From contig JAIWND010000003.1 in the NCBI GenBank assembly GCA_025330725.1, positions 620,001 through 684,000 of the forward strand: a stretch of 64,000 nucleotides of DNA. The letters are read 5' to 3'. The translations under genes were made by a program, and so were the position numbers. The notes under the pieces are model-generated. The model had not been told where the DNA came from, did no database searches, and worked only from the letters and a program-made list of their open reading frames with translations. This DNA comes from Chlamydoabsidia padenii (taxonomy: Eukaryota; Mucoromycota; Mucoromycetes; Mucorales; Cunninghamellaceae). Below are positions 1-11,427 of the stretch, piece by piece; position 1 is the stretch's first letter, and each line of letters opens with the position of its first letter.

Positions 1-1
1 C

Positions 2-730
2 GATGTTCGAGATTTTCTCGGCTTTTTGACAGGTGGAAGTGATACTTTTGCTAGAAAACAAACTACAGGCGGTCGTTCGACTTACACTAGCGGCGGTGCT
101 CCTCCCATGCGACAGGAAGGCGGAGAAGATAACGAAGGAAACGATGGTGATAGACAAGCCGCAGATGTCTTTGATGAAGGTGACGATCAACCCGACCATC
201 ATTCCCATGGTGGCCATGAAGCCAAGCGCTCCCTATTGGCCATGTTAACTAAAAGCCAATCTGGTCAAGCCCAAGAAGAAGAAGATCAGGATGGTGGTCG
301 GGAAGCTAAACGGTCTTTGAAAGCACTTCGACGAGGCATTGTAAAGCGGAGTTTAGAAGCTGAAGTGTTCAAAACTGAAATGAATCTCGATGGTACATTA
401 ATGGACGCTGAAAAGTTGGTCAATGGTGCTGTCACTCATACACAATCCACTGTCAATGGTATAGGGAAAACTCTTTTATCTCATCATACTCAAGAAGCTT
501 CTACTGGTAATGATGATACATCTAAGACATCTTCGACTACTACTACTACTACAGACGAAGACACATCTACCAGCCAAGGTGAATCCTCCACCGATCAAAG
601 TCAACCTAATGGACAAAGTACTACTGATGAATCTCCATCCCAGAATGATGGACCAAATCCTGCTGACAGTGAAGGTGGTGATGATGCAGCTTCGGGTGGC
701 AGCAATTTAAACCCCGAATACTTTGATTAA
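2..730 (+). CDS. C-terminal part of an unrecognised acidic, low-complexity protein (5' end outside window)
   Basis: The reading frame is already open at the window edge and runs to a TAA at 728-730, so this is the last exon or part of it. I do not recognise the family. The visible part is hydrophilic: a Gly/Thr/Ser-rich start, an acidic and His-rich stretch, three short basic KRSL motifs (twice as AKRSL, once as VKRSL) within about 45 residues, then a Thr/Ser-rich acidic tail with a run of Thr codons. No membrane segment is visible. The KRSL sites resemble dibasic Kex2-type processing sites, but an intracellular disordered tail is equally possible. Codon use and length support real coding sequence; function is unknown. 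Confidence 0.6.
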   Translation, partial: DVRDFLGFLTGGSDTFARKQTTGGRSTYTSGGAPPMRQEGGEDNEGNDGDRQAADVFDEGDDQPDHHSHGGHEAKRSLLAMLTKSQSGQAQEEEDQDGGREAKRSLKALRRGIVKRSLEAEVFKTEMNLDGTLMDAEKLVNGAVTHTQSTVNGIGKTLLSHHTQEASTGNDDTSKTSSTTTTTTDEDTSTSQGESSTDQSQPNGQSTTDESPSQNDGPNPADSEGGDDAASGGSNLNPEYFD

Positions 731-1001
731 CTTTCTTTTCTCCTACTATGATACTTCTACCTACTTATTTTGTTGTTCTTAGTTATCCTCTTTTTTCTTT
801 TCTTTTTATATACACTTAATAAAAAATACCATCCAAAGGCCCTTTGGCGATTTAACCAAATTCATGCAATCTGAGGAATTACCCCTGAACTTTTTTTTTC
901 CTACCTGTGACTTTTTGTGTCAGCGGCTGGATTTAAAAACTTTTTTTTTTTCTTTTTCTTGAATCTTTTCCACTCTCTTCCGCTTCTTTCCCTTGCTCAC
1001 C

Positions 1002-2764
1002 ATGGCTTCTGTATTACATTTAAACGACAAATCTTCCAAGGACATTCTTCTTGTCCACAAGTATACTAAATCCTCCATTCCTGTTGATGCGTCCTCCAAG
1101 GATGCCACTTTGGAAGTAAGTATCATTATAACAATCACCGGGACGAAACGTGTATCAATTACTCACTTTTTACTGTTGCTGCTGCTGCTGTTGTTGTTGT
1201 TGATGTAGGTGGATGGTAAACAAATTGATGCGGCTACTACTATTATCAACCATATTGCATCTCAAAGTGCACCTGAATTGTTGGGTCAAGACAAAGTGGA
1301 ACAAACCTTGGTAAAGTGCATTATTGGCGTTACGCTGAATCATATACCAATCCTTCCTCTTCTCTTTTTATATAGGTAGAAGACTGGCTGGCTTATGCTA
1401 CAAGCTCTCTTCGCGCAGCTTCGAAAAAGGATGTGATTGCTCAATTGGAAGTAAGTTTTGAAAAAAAGGCATACATGGGTCATTATACTCATTCTCTCCT
1501 TTTTTTTTTCTTTTAATAGACCAAACTCAACACACACCTGAACTTTAACACCTTCTTTGTTGCTAACCGTCTCACTGTGGTGGATGTGGTCCTCTTTGGT
1601 ATTCTTCATGCATATACGGTAAGACCATTATAACCAACATCGTATCCTTTACTGATTCGGACTGTGCTATGTTTGATATTTAGAAAAACATGAAGGTGAC
1701 CACCGTACCAAACGTGATGCGCTGGTTTGATCTGGTACAAGAATTGGTTATCAGAAAGAATGATCTCGTCAATGAATTCCCTTTGGTGACCCTCAACTTG
1801 GATGATGTCCCTGAACCTGCTGCTCCTGTAAGTAGGACAACTCACGATGATGCGATTACCCTTTTGTTTGTTTGTTACTAATCTTCTTTTTTATGTTATG
1901 TTATAGAAAAAAGATGATAAGAAGGGTGACAATAAAGATAACAAGAAGGGTGCGGACAGGAAGAGTGACAAGAAGGCTGCCCCGGTTCCTGCTGATGGCG
2001 CCAAGAAGGACGATGCAAAGGATGGCAAGAAGAAGGATAAGAAAGAAAAGAAAGAAAAGAAGCCTGCTGGTAAGTAAAAAAAAAAAAGGAGGGGGGAGGG
2101 GAAGTATGATTGAAGAAAAGGACATCGTACTAATTACTCATCTCTTGATTTACAGCTGCTCCTGTAGAAACAGATCAACCTCTTGTATCTCGATTGGATA
2201 TTCGTGTGGGTTATATTCGCTCTTGCAAGAAGCATGAAGGTGCCGACTCTCTTTATGTTGAAGAAATCGATCTTGGGGATGGTGAAGGTGAATACCGTAC
2301 AATTGTATCAGGTCTTGTCAAATGGTATCCTTTGGAAGAAATGCAGGTAATGAAAGAATGAAAGAAAATTCTATATCAACTAACATATCACTAAATTATT
2401 CTTATTCTAGAATCGATGGGTGATCTGTTTAACCAATTTGAAGCCTGCTAGTATGCGTGGTATTAAATCTCATGGTATGGTTTTATGTGCTTCTGCTGAC
2501 GATGGATCCAAGGTGGAATTACTCTCTCCTGTCGATACAAGCAAAGTCAAACCTGGGGATCGTGTCTACTTTGAAGGTATGGAAGGTGAACCTGAAAAAG
2601 TGTTGAACCCCAAAAAGAAGTATTGGGAAACCGCACAACCTGACTTCAAGACCAATGATGAAAAGTTGGCCTTCTTCCAAGACAAGCCCTTCCTTATCAA
2701 GACTGCATCTGGTGAACAAGTCAAATGTCAAGTTGCTACTGTCCAAGGTGGTGGAATCAAATAA
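1002..2764 (+). CDS. ARC1: Arc1/AIMP1-type tRNA-binding aminoacyl-tRNA synthetase cofactor
   Basis: Eight exons (1002-1115, 1209-1310, 1376-1450, 1520-1618, 1684-1827, 1907-2069, 2156-2346, 2411-2764) give 413 aa. The N-terminal ~180 residues look like the GST-like helical domain used by Arc1 to bind synthetases. A Lys/Asp-rich linker (exon 6) follows. From about residue 235 comes the OB-fold tRNA-binding domain ([12 protein letters not shown], then [19 protein letters not shown]) and an EMAP II-like end containing a KKKYWE motif. In yeast this protein delivers tRNA to methionyl- and glutamyl-tRNA synthetases in the cytosol; the same role is inferred here. The ATG at 1002 was chosen because the only earlier in-frame start-like codon is a TTG at 993. 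No signal peptide is visible. The domain order and length match the Arc1/p43 family. Confidence 0.92.
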
Positions 2765-2824
2765 AGATTATATCCCCCCCTTATGTTTTATAGTTTAGTT
2801 TGTGTTGTATTTGGTATCATGTTG

Positions 2825-2830
2825 AATAAA
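2825..2830 (+). terminator. Poly(A) signal AATAAA of the ARC1-like gene
   Basis: A canonical AATAAA lies about 60 nt after the stop codon, in T-rich sequence. Confidence 0.5.
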
Positions 2831-3464
2831 AATCTGTTGTCTTGAAATAATGCGGTGTCATATCAAATGAAGAAGGGTGTTTTACTGGGATGACTTTGTA
2901 ATAAATGGGCGTGTTGCTTATATATCTATTTGGTGGTACAATTCATAAGGACCAATGGAAAATTACAAATAAGATGATCCTCAAATCGATACTGTATGAT
3001 AATCAATCCTCTGTTTATAACGTCTAGTATAGGCCCAATAACCAAAGTCATCTACACATATAATCGGTAGGTTAAATACATTGCCAACCCTCCTTTTTTA
3101 TGATCACATCTGATGTCAAGCCGATTAAATGAGAAATTAGGAAATGAGCTTTAGAATTTAAAATAAAACGACTTTTCTTTCATTGCATTCACTCGTTGAT
3201 CGATCAACGATCGCATGAAATCCAACGTTTTAAAAAAAGGTTTAAATGCCGCTTTCTCGCCTTTCAATACCGCATTCTCCGGAAAAGCGCTCGGTATTAA
3301 ACAATTGAGTTTTTTTTTTTATCATATGCTAAGCAGAGAGTGGTCATACGGCTTACATTTTTCTCCGGCGTGTGTGTTACTTTATTGGACGGCGTCAAGT
3401 TGCTCTACAGGAAGAGGCGGAATTTAGACCGATGAGCGGTGTTTACAAATATTTCGCTGGAAAG
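2831..3464. other. Intergenic region with a 16-bp perfect palindrome and promoter elements
   Basis: I see no gene here. It holds the 3' flank of the ARC1-like gene and the promoter of the aldo-keto reductase. CGTTGATCGATCAACG at 3194-3209 is a perfect palindrome. A GC-box-like motif (ggcggaatttag, starting at about 3417) lies about 115 bp upstream of the next start codon. Confidence 0.6.
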
Positions 3465-3470
3465 TATAAA
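3465..3470 (+). promoter_or_regulatory. TATA box (TATAAA) of the aldo-keto reductase gene
   Basis: TATAAA lies 63 bp before the ATG at 3533, with no other gene between them. Confidence 0.5.
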
Positions 3471-3532
3471 GCAGTTGCCGCGGAATTGATTTTTTTCTTT
3501 TCTTTCATCGAAACCACATTCATTTCTTCCAA

Positions 3533-4871
3533 ATGGCTGTAGACACTCCCTATACTCTAGTAAGTAGAAAAACAAACATCTACCAAAATCCTCTTCTTAT
3601 TTTCTTCTTCATGACGCGTCTTTTTTTTTTATGACACAGTTACAAGGCAAATACAAGTTCCCCCTCATTGGGCTAGGTACCTTCAAGGGTGATTCTGGAG
3701 ATGATGAAGTTTACCAAGCTACCAAAGTGGCATTGGAAATTGGTTATCGTCATATCGACACTGCCTATATTTGTAAGTACCGTTTTTTTTTTTAACTACC
3801 CCGCATATACAGATTCTTTACTCATTAAGCTTTTTTGAATTCCATACACTAGATCAAACCGAAGCGGCAGTAGGTAAAGCCATTCGCGAACATCCCAACT
3901 TGAATCGTGAAGAAGTATTTGTAGTCAGCAAACTCTGGCAGACTTTCCACCAACCCGAACATGTTGAACCGGCCTTGGAACGCACCCTCAAGAACCTTGG
4001 CTTTGACTATCTGGATTTATACTTGATGCATTGGCCAATGGCATGGGAATTCAGGGGTTACGAATTCGACAATCTTCGATGTTATGATGCAGATGGCAAT
4101 ATGCCTTGTGTGGATGTACCTGTGATTGATACTTGGCGGGCTATGGAAAAACTCGTGGAAAAGGGTTCGGTGCGAATGATCGGGGTGTCTAACTTTACCA
4201 TCCCCATGTTGGAACGTCTCTTGGCTGAATGCAACATCAAGCCTGTGGTGAATGAAATCGAAGTCCATCCGGCTTTCCCTCAGACCGAATTGATCGAATA
4301 CTGTCGTCAACACAATATCTTTGTCTCGGCTTATAGTCCTTTGGGTAATCCTGGTTATAAGGATCACAAAATGCCTGTGCTTGAAGAACCTAGGGTAAGT
4401 CCAACAAATTAACAACAATGCAGAAAACAAGATCCATTAATCACACTTTTTTTTTTTTCTTTCTTTTTTGCTTAGATCATTGAAATCGCTGAAAAGTATA
4501 ACCTGACACCTCAACAATTGTTTATATTCTATGGTGTGTCTCGTGGGTATGCTGGTAAGTTAATAGATAATGGACAATTGGGATATATATAGCTAGAATT
4601 AACTAACCTTCGACTTTTTTTTTTTTTAATATGCAACTAGTTATTCCCAAATCGGTGACTCCTTCTCGAATCAAGGCTAATTTCGACTATGTCAAGATTG
4701 CTGATGAGGATATCGAGGAAATCACTAAAATTGGTCTTCTCCATAAAGTCAGGACATGGTAAGATAGTGCATTTATTGTCTGATCCCTTTTACTCATTCA
4801 TTGTCTGCTTTTATAGTGATCCTGTCAAGCTGTTTGGTCGGGACAACAATGTTTTTGGTGACTACAATTAG
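3533..4871 (+). CDS. NAD(P)H-dependent aldo-keto reductase (aldose/xylose reductase-like)
   Basis: Six exons (3533-3559, 3640-3772, 3853-4394, 4476-4554, 4641-4758, 4817-4871) give 317 aa, the usual length for a single-domain (beta/alpha)8 aldo-keto reductase. The catalytic tetrad is complete: Asp and Tyr in GYRHIDTAYIYQTE, Lys in VVSKLW and His in DLYLMHWP. The nucleotide-binding stretch near the C terminus reads IPKSVTPSRIKAN. Family members reduce sugar aldehydes or ketones in the cytosol (D-xylose, glyceraldehyde, glycerol/dihydroxyacetone). The substrate cannot be fixed from sequence; the DLYL-HWP and WRAMEKLV motifs put it near fungal xylose reductase/Gre3 and glycerol dehydrogenases. 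The usual Asn after IPKS is Val here, which may affect cofactor preference. The first coding exon is only nine codons. Confidence 0.95.
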
Positions 4872-5384
4872 ATTAGATCTATGGGACATAGCGTCTTACC
4901 TTATGGATAGCACTTTATTAAATGATCCAGATAAATAAAATAAAGGGTCTACCCATCTTTTAATTTATCAATCTGTTACCTTTATATGAAGTTGAATGTG
5001 TTATAGGTTTTGGGATGATTGCATGAATAATGTTGACCAATAAAAAGGCACGATTTTTATCTAATTGGGATCCCACTGTCAGAATTCCTTCAGGGGTCAG
5101 ACAATCAAAATGCAAATCCCAGATAACCTACGTATGCTATATGCTTATTCTCTAGTCAGAAACGACTCACTCGATCTACGTGGGCTATCACCCTACGTCA
5201 AGTCTAAAGTGAGCGGGATCTGAATTTTGGTTTGTGCGTATTTTTTTTTTTCTTTTTGAGCAAAGGAAGAGAAACCAATTACCCAATTCATAACATCTCA
5301 AGTTTGACCTGACTGACACAAAAGACTAGGCGCTTAGCTTTTTATGTAAAGTATATAGGAAATATACCATAGGTTACATGTAGT
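4872..5384. other. Intergenic region, no gene seen
   Basis: AT-rich sequence with AATAAA-like signals just after the aldo-keto reductase stop, and a copy of the dispersed GC-box-like motif (gcgggatctgaat) at 5213. Nothing coding is supported. Confidence 0.5.
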
Positions 5385-5423
5385 CACTTTAATCATTAGT
5401 ATCGGTTGTTAATTGAGCGAGTA
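5385..5423 (+). repeat. Dispersed repeat copy A (partner at 58968-59006)
   Basis: 39 bp that match 34/39 with positions 58968-59006 in the same orientation; weaker similarity continues for about 30 bp upstream of both. It lies just beyond the decayed transposase remnant, so it may be a transposon-end relic. Confidence 0.7.
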
Positions 5424-5704
5424 ATGGCGTTTCTAATTTACAGACACAGTAGGAAAAATTTGTTTTTTCATGAAAAAGTCCGCCATCTTGACCTAAAAAG
5501 GGAAAGGATATAGATGCAACCCCCCCCCTGAAAGAAAGTAAAAAAAAAAAGCCTGTGTTTAAAATTGTAATCATTCCAATGACAACTAGACAAGCCAATG
5601 AAATGAAAGATTTTATTACCCCTAAAAAAAAGTGCAAAGGGGAATTAACATGATTGCGTATAAAACCATGGCAGGATTTGAAGCCCAATGTCATTAGAGG
5701 AAGA

Positions 5705-6756
5705 TCACTTTCGCGTACAGACCACTTGAAGGCCAGAATGATTTATGTCACAAAATCTTTGCATGCTACTTGAGTGTTTACGTCGGCAATATGAGCTGCC
5801 CATGCCCATGGCCGAAAAGGTGCATCTCACCAATACCCCAGAACGACGGCCCGTGAAATGTTCCCCGTCCATTGTGTCGTTCAGAACGCTTGTTTCATTG
5901 TTGTACTGGTGTCGATAAAGCATTGTATCCTAGTTGGTGTATTCCGGAGCTTCACCACAAACATATCACTAATTGAAAGTATTTTGATGTGAAGTTTGGC
6001 CTTCTTGACCAGAACAGTTTCATCTTTGTACCGATTTGCCTTGCATTGATGGTTTGGGCACACCGTCACCCCTGCTGCAAATAGGACACAGCCTTTGGGA
6101 CACATGTCATATTTTTTAAACCGAGTTGGTCAGTTTTCCTGTATAAGTGTCTTTGTTTTGTAATGTGATCTGATTGTTCCTGGTTGAACTAGTTAATCAG
6201 AAAAAAAAAAGTCAAATTCATGCGGCGGGTTTTCAATTATTATTTTTATTTTTTTATTTTAGGTGAGGACTCAAATCGAGGACTGGCTTCGTTAAGTATT
6301 TCGTTAAAGCAATCTATGACCAAATTATGGCCATCCCTTGGTACACCCAACTTTTCTAAAAGAGTAGAGATTCGAATGCTCCACTTGTCGTTTGGTGAAA
6401 GAGTAGCGGGTTCTTGTGTAAAGTTGTATACCTTTGGCCAAATATTGTCAGTATCATCACCTTCAGTAGTTACATGAATAACTTCATTGTTCGAGTTTTC
6501 ATCGCTTTCTTTGTCGATCATATCATCATCCGCGAGCATAGCGGTTGTAGCTTCTGTTTGTGCCTGTGCTCTTTGTGCCTGTATTAGAGTATTTTTGTTA
6601 TAAAGATATATCAGTAATTTATTGTGATGTATGATTGTTATAATGACTTACCTTTATTTTTTCAAGTTTGAGTCGATGACACTGAGCTTTGTGTGCGGTG
6701 CCATTACGTTTATGATAGTGGTATCCGCAATAAAAGCACTTACGGTAGTTTTCCAT
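5705..6756 (-). pseudogene. Decayed DNA-transposon transposase (Tnp2/CACTA-like)
   Basis: Read on the minus strand. An ATG at 6756 opens a 35-codon exon (6652-6756) with a zinc-finger-like CxxC...H...C/H pattern (KCFYCGYHYHKRN), spliced to a second exon from 6578 that is acidic and ends near 6246. After about 140 bp of broken AT-rich sequence, 5705-6105 carries two overlapping frames. The first starts CPKGCVLF and continues CPNHQCKANRY; the second contains YRHQYNN and DTMDGEHF. A Cys-rich CPxGC...C...RY block followed by a DxxDGE block is the pattern of Tnp2-type transposases. The frame change near 5900-5930 and the lack of the rest of the transposase show decay. The family assignment is from motif memory and is moderate. 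Confidence 0.55.
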
Positions 6757-7002
6757 GGTAAAAGTATATAACACTATATGTTGTGAAGTTAAACAGCAAA
6801 TGATGAAGACAAAAACCGAAATACTTATACGTTTATTTTGTATATTAACATTCCAATGTAAGAAAAGTCAATCGATTAAATTCAACTCCCGAAAATGACA
6901 TTCCTGCTGTTTTCATTGACTTTTTTTTTTTTTTTTTTCTCCTTCATTTTTTTCATTTTTCTCCTTCTTTTTTTTCCCCCTTGCATTCATCCGTACACTA
7001 CA

Positions 7003-8105
7003 ATGAACAACAACTTGGAAGAATTGATCACCTTTATGAAAAATACAAAAGAAACACTTGACCTGTTAATGGGCAAAGCAGATTCCATCATTAATCAGCA
7101 ACAGTCTCTTCAACAACAACTTCAGCAAACACAAAATCAACTCCAACATCTTATCTTGCATCCACAACTACGACTAGCTCAAACACACCAACGACAACAT
7201 CAAAAGGGACCTGATGTTACTTCAACTTCCTCTGACGAATTGCATTGGAAAACAAGTGAACTGCATCAAGTAATCCAAGACATGGTACGCCAATCGAAAC
7301 CAGACAGTAACTTCGAACTTGCCATGGAGGAATTCCGCCGAACGACGGACTCTGTTATCAAGCAAATACAGTTGGCGATTGGAAAACCATTACAAAGCTT
7401 AAAACCATGGGTGAGTATCTCCGATGAAGCTTCGTTATTAGGGGAACCAACTTGTCAATGATGGTGGGGCACACAAAAACCTTGCAGGTTTATGGCTGGC
7501 GAAAGCGTGGCGCAACAGGTATAACTATTTCAAAAAAAAAAACACATACGGCAAAGCCCTCGGTACAGGTAAAATAACAAGATATATTATCATACTATTG
7601 TGAATATGCTAATCATACACCCATTGACATAGATATCCATGCCAAGCGGTCCCTTTGGTACTGGATCGGAAAACAGGTAATTGCTACATTATCAATATAA
7701 ACAGGTACACTAACTCTCCTTTCTCATTAGACTACCATCATCAAGCACTGAGGAAGCAATGACAAGGTAGCACTGATTATTGTCGAAAAACAACATAGAA
7801 TCCATTACTTAGGCCTTATTATTTTTATAATGATAGCTTCTTATCATCGCCGTCCTGGTCAATGCCTGTCAACACTACGTGAGTATCTTTGGTGTATGAA
7901 ACCTCGCAAAGATAGGTATTAACGTCTGTCTTTATTTATTAACTAACTTGGACGGCCAACTCTCAGGTTTGTAAATGTAAATGATTCCATGAAAATTAGT
8001 CGCTCGAAGAAACGTAGCCGTGTCCGATCACCATCACATCCTCTCTCCGTGCCCTCTCCTTCTTTGCCACCATCCGTCTCATTATTTGGTAGAATAGTTA
8101 CATGA
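7003..8105 (+). CDS. Uncharacterised coiled-coil protein with basic Ser-rich tail
   Basis: Six exons (7003-7410, 7488-7568, 7633-7676, 7731-7766, 7837-7878, 7967-8105) join in frame to 249 aa. I do not recognise the family. The N-terminal 85 residues form a Leu/Gln-rich heptad-like helix (SLQQQLQQTQNQLQHL), probably a coiled coil, followed by a second helical segment. The C-terminal part, encoded by very short exons, is Ser/Pro-rich with a basic patch (SRSKKRSRVRSPS) that could be a nuclear localisation signal or phosphorylation site. The ATG at 7003 follows a long pyrimidine tract. The gene diverges from the transposase remnant; clean splicing of five introns argues that it is a real gene. 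No enzyme motif is visible. Confidence 0.7.
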
Positions 8106-8711
8106 TAGATTAGATTTACAGTAATCAATTATACTAATTAAATGAATAAACGTATTATGATTTAATCCATTACATGCGTCATCGATTTGTAGAAGGAATG
8201 TATTGTCTCAGGGGAACAAGGGGGTTGCCCGATCATTTGGGTCGGCAATGGCTGGGCTTCAAAAAGGGACCTAAATGACATTTCTTTTTGGGTGGAGGAT
8301 GAATTGCACATTTTATCCGGGGATGAAACCTGAGGATTTTTCCTACTGTGAGAGATAATCGGGATTTGAATAATAGTGATGCAGGTCTTTGTCAATCACC
8401 CCCCCAACATCCAAGCATCGCAAATGTCTATTTTAATGGGTCCATTGAACGTTAAACAAAGGCACATAGAGTTTATCTCTTGCTTCTTTTGCAAGTAAAC
8501 GATGAATGCTGATACCCTTTAACAAAACCGGGATCACTTCCTTCAAGCATACTAGCCCAAATTACCCCGTCTATCATATATCATTCCATACCAAATCATT
8601 ATTTTGTTTTATATATCAAGTTGTTTATTATTTTATTTGTACAAAAAAAAAAGTGAGTGTATATTATTTACCTAATAGTCATTCTATCCATCTAATTTAT
8701 CAGCTACTCTA
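8106..8711. other. Convergent intergenic region, no gene seen
   Basis: Lies between the 3' ends of the coiled-coil gene and the mitochondrial ribosomal protein gene. It contains a copy of the dispersed motif (tcgggatttgaataa, 8359) and AATAAA-like signals. Short open frames on both strands show no recognisable content. Confidence 0.5.
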
Positions 8712-9223
8712 TTAAGGCTTTGCTTCCAACAGTTTTTCAAAGATTGTATCAGAGTGTAAACGAGGGACGTCGATCGTAGTTGCTTTGCCTTCACCTATTA
8801 ACATTTTTTTTTTTTTTAAAAAAAAGAGAGAGAGATAGAATCAGTAACAGTGTCTTTAAAAAAAGAAGAGAGAGAGAGAGAGGGTAAGGACTTACCAAAG
8901 TGGACTGTCATGGTAGGTTTGGTGGTAGGTTCGGCTGATTTCGTCAGTTCGAATAAGACAGAAGGATTGTTGTATTGTAAGCGAGGTAATGTTTCGTGAA
9001 GGAAATGCCTAAATAAGAAAGAAAGAGAGAGATAAATGTGAGTAAAGATTCTGTTGTTGTTGGTATGTTATTGGACTTACTTGGCGCCAGCACTTTCATT
9101 CTTGCCCTTGAATGCATATGTCAATGATATTTTGGTGATGGATGAAGGTAATTGGGTGGCACCGACACCGGATGACAAGTGAGTAATAAGGTCGCGAGTT
9201 GATTTGAGGGATCGTAAAGCCAT
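8712..9223 (-). CDS. Mitochondrial ribosomal protein of the L51/S25/CI-B8 thioredoxin-like family
   Basis: Three exons read on the minus strand (9223-9081, 9008-8896, 8794-8712) give 112 aa. The central motif HETLPRLQYNNPSV, followed by a strand-rich segment (TMTVHF, then TTIDV), matches the small thioredoxin-like domain shared by MRPS25, MRPL51/MRPL43, yeast Mrp49 and NDUFA2. Length and the basic N terminus (MALRSLKSTRDLI) fit a mitochondrial ribosomal protein imported into the matrix. The CxxC of related redox proteins is absent, as expected. Which ribosomal position it holds (mS25 or mL61/Mrp49) cannot be decided here. Upstream in-frame codons exist, but ATG 9223 is the first Met that starts the conserved region. 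Confidence 0.72.
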
Positions 9224-9551
9224 TGAGTAAAATCTGTATGGTGAATAGAACAAAGAGGTGTTAGAATAAAAAAGCGGGTATTTTATTTCTTGACCCCTCC
9301 CCATATCCCGCAAGCCACAACCCCCCTTTTTTTTGCAGCGGGCGGGACTCGAAATACCAACTGCATGAGTTTCCCAATATTACCTTTAACCTTTTCATCA
9401 CCAGTTTTTTTTTTTATTGATACGCAGATATTGTACAGTACGGCTTACTATACAAATAATAGCAAAGTGTGTTAGTTGATCTAGAATAAATAAGTAAATA
9501 AAAAAGTTAGTAAAAAAATCATAAAAGAGTGGAGAAGCATTTCTTTCTTAC
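9224..9551. other. Promoter region of the mitochondrial ribosomal protein gene
   Basis: No gene seen. It holds two GC-box-like motifs (gcgggtatttta near 9288; ggcgggactcgaaat at 9341) and T-rich sequence. Confidence 0.4.
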
Positions 9552-10101
9552 CTAAACCATATGAGCCACATGTTTAGCCACAATATTGGTATCAGAGAAA
9601 TCACCCATCCAAACCCGAATCCCATCAGCGTTCATAGGAGGTAAACCCGATCGAATAATGCTTCCTTGAGTTTTCCGTTTGTGCCCCGCCTTAATTAGAG
9701 TAAAACCTTCATCAGTGAATTGAATACGCATAAATCGATCAGAGTAGGCATCAAAATGACCATGACATGGTTGGTTGTTTCCAGAGAAGGTGATTGGATG
9801 TACATGGGGGTAGGAGTAACAATGACTTTTCGCAGCATGGAGCAATGATTTGGGATCCGCCGTTGATGAAACACCTTTTCCTTGTGTCTGTTCCAGATGG
9901 ATTCGAGTCGTCCAAGTTACGTTCCATAAGGTAGTTTTGTGTGATGCAGCATTCTAGTAGATAGAGTACTTCAAAATCCAAAAGTTGTATGAGTTCTTGG
10001 TGAGACTTTGGCACAGGGAGTTGGTTGGCTGGAGCCACCGCCAGTTGATGTTTTCGAGGCACCAGGTTGTAATCCGCCATACCATTCAGCAATTTTAGCA
10101 C
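9552..10101 (-). pseudogene. Frameshifted remnant of an unrecognised gene
   Basis: Two overlapping minus-strand frames look like one broken coding region. The upstream frame (10101-9751) has credible composition down to about 9860 (ADYNLVPRKHQLAVAPAN, then KRCFINGGSQIIAP). The credible sequence then moves to another frame from about 9840 to 9552 (GHFDAYSDRFMRIQFTDEGF, ending IVAKHVAHMV). I do not recognise the family. It sits in a gene-poor region with other decayed sequence, so a mobile-element origin is possible. It could instead be two exons with an intron I cannot place. Confidence 0.35.
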
Positions 10102-10504
10102 ATAATGCGGTTTTGAGGAAGAGGATCAATCTTGATTCGGTACATTGTCCATGTTTCCAGTTGAAGATAGTTGTTATTAGTACCGTGACCCCATCATACG
10201 CATCCCCACTGTACCAGAGACTAGATGCATAGAAGTAACATCATTTGGGAAATGCAAAATATAAGCACTGCATTCGAATCACACATGCAATAGTAGGAAT
10301 ACAAATGGCTTACAACAGAGTCTTGTCACAAGGTTAAAAAACTGTCGCATGATTAACTTGACCAAACTCATTTTCATGAGTGAGAGTTGTGATAGGAGAG
10401 AGGTCACCTGGATGTAAATAGGATCCAAAAAAAAAAAAACTTGTTGACAGCGTACACCTTGCATTCTGTTTCAGATCGTAAAAGTAATCACCCCGCCCAC
10501 CAAG

Positions 10505-11370
10505 TTATTCCATTAGATGATGATAGTCGGCACTGACAGTAAAGGACCACCAAACGATTGATTCCATCAGTAAATCCATTAAGAAGAGAAGCCAAAGCCA
10601 ACCCATATAAATAGTTAAACCAGAGTCAACAATAGTGCTTGTAAAATCATTGGTAGGATGGAATACCTAGATGAGTATATATAAAAGTATGAGTTAGCAT
10701 ATAGAAAAGCAGCATTGGGTTCAACTTACCGCATACAGATATTTTTTTTTCCCAAGTGACCAATTTTATCGATGATAAGTAGAAATTCAATATATCCAGT
10801 TAAAGATTGACACAGCACGGCTAGAATAAGCCATTTTATAAACAATCAACCACCACAAGCGCTGCGTCCATCATACAAAGAGGGACAGTGACTTTGAATA
10901 TGAGACCATGTATCCATCTTGTTGACCCAATAAAAGTAGTTGACCATTTGCTGAAATTAGATATATCCATGAAGATCCAGTAAAAATTGAGTATAGATTG
11001 GAGTAGACTTGTAGGTGCGAGCTTCTTTGTCACCCTCTATAGACCAGTCGTTTCAATTACTATTGCCACACGGTAAAAAATCAGATCGACAGACAAGGCA
11101 AATAAAATCAAGATAGATTTGCCAAGATCATCATAACCCACCATGCACACACAAGTAGTGATTTGTTCCTAAACAGTGAGTAATTCAATGGTTCATGAGA
11201 AGGGGTGAAGTTTACCACTAAGCTTGGGATTCCGTCGGCAAAGACAACCTAGTAGTCTATTTAAAAACAAGATTAGTCCATCGTCTCTCTTTTTTTTATT
11301 TTTCCTTTTTGTTTGACCCCTTTCAATAACACTTACCACTAATTACACCAACTACCACGAGCAGGATTAA
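10505..11370 (-). pseudogene. Decayed multi-spanning membrane-protein gene
   Basis: Minus-strand sequence reads as successive hydrophobic segments separated by plausible introns, for example LILLVVVGVIS (near 11350), SILILFALSVDLIFYRVAIV (near 11095), WLILAVLCQSLTGYIEFLLI (near 10790) and IYMGWLWLLFLMDLLMESIV (near 10580). An in-frame TAG lies near 11040, and a frame change with a stop lies near 10840, so no intact product can be assembled. I do not recognise the family; it does not obviously match the intact seven-helix gene at 57246-58560. It is probably a dead polytopic membrane-protein gene. Confidence 0.35.
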
Positions 11371-11427
11371 TGAGGAGAAGAAAAAGAGGTAAAAAAGAAA
11401 ATTGAGGGAGCCAAAATTAAAAGGAGC

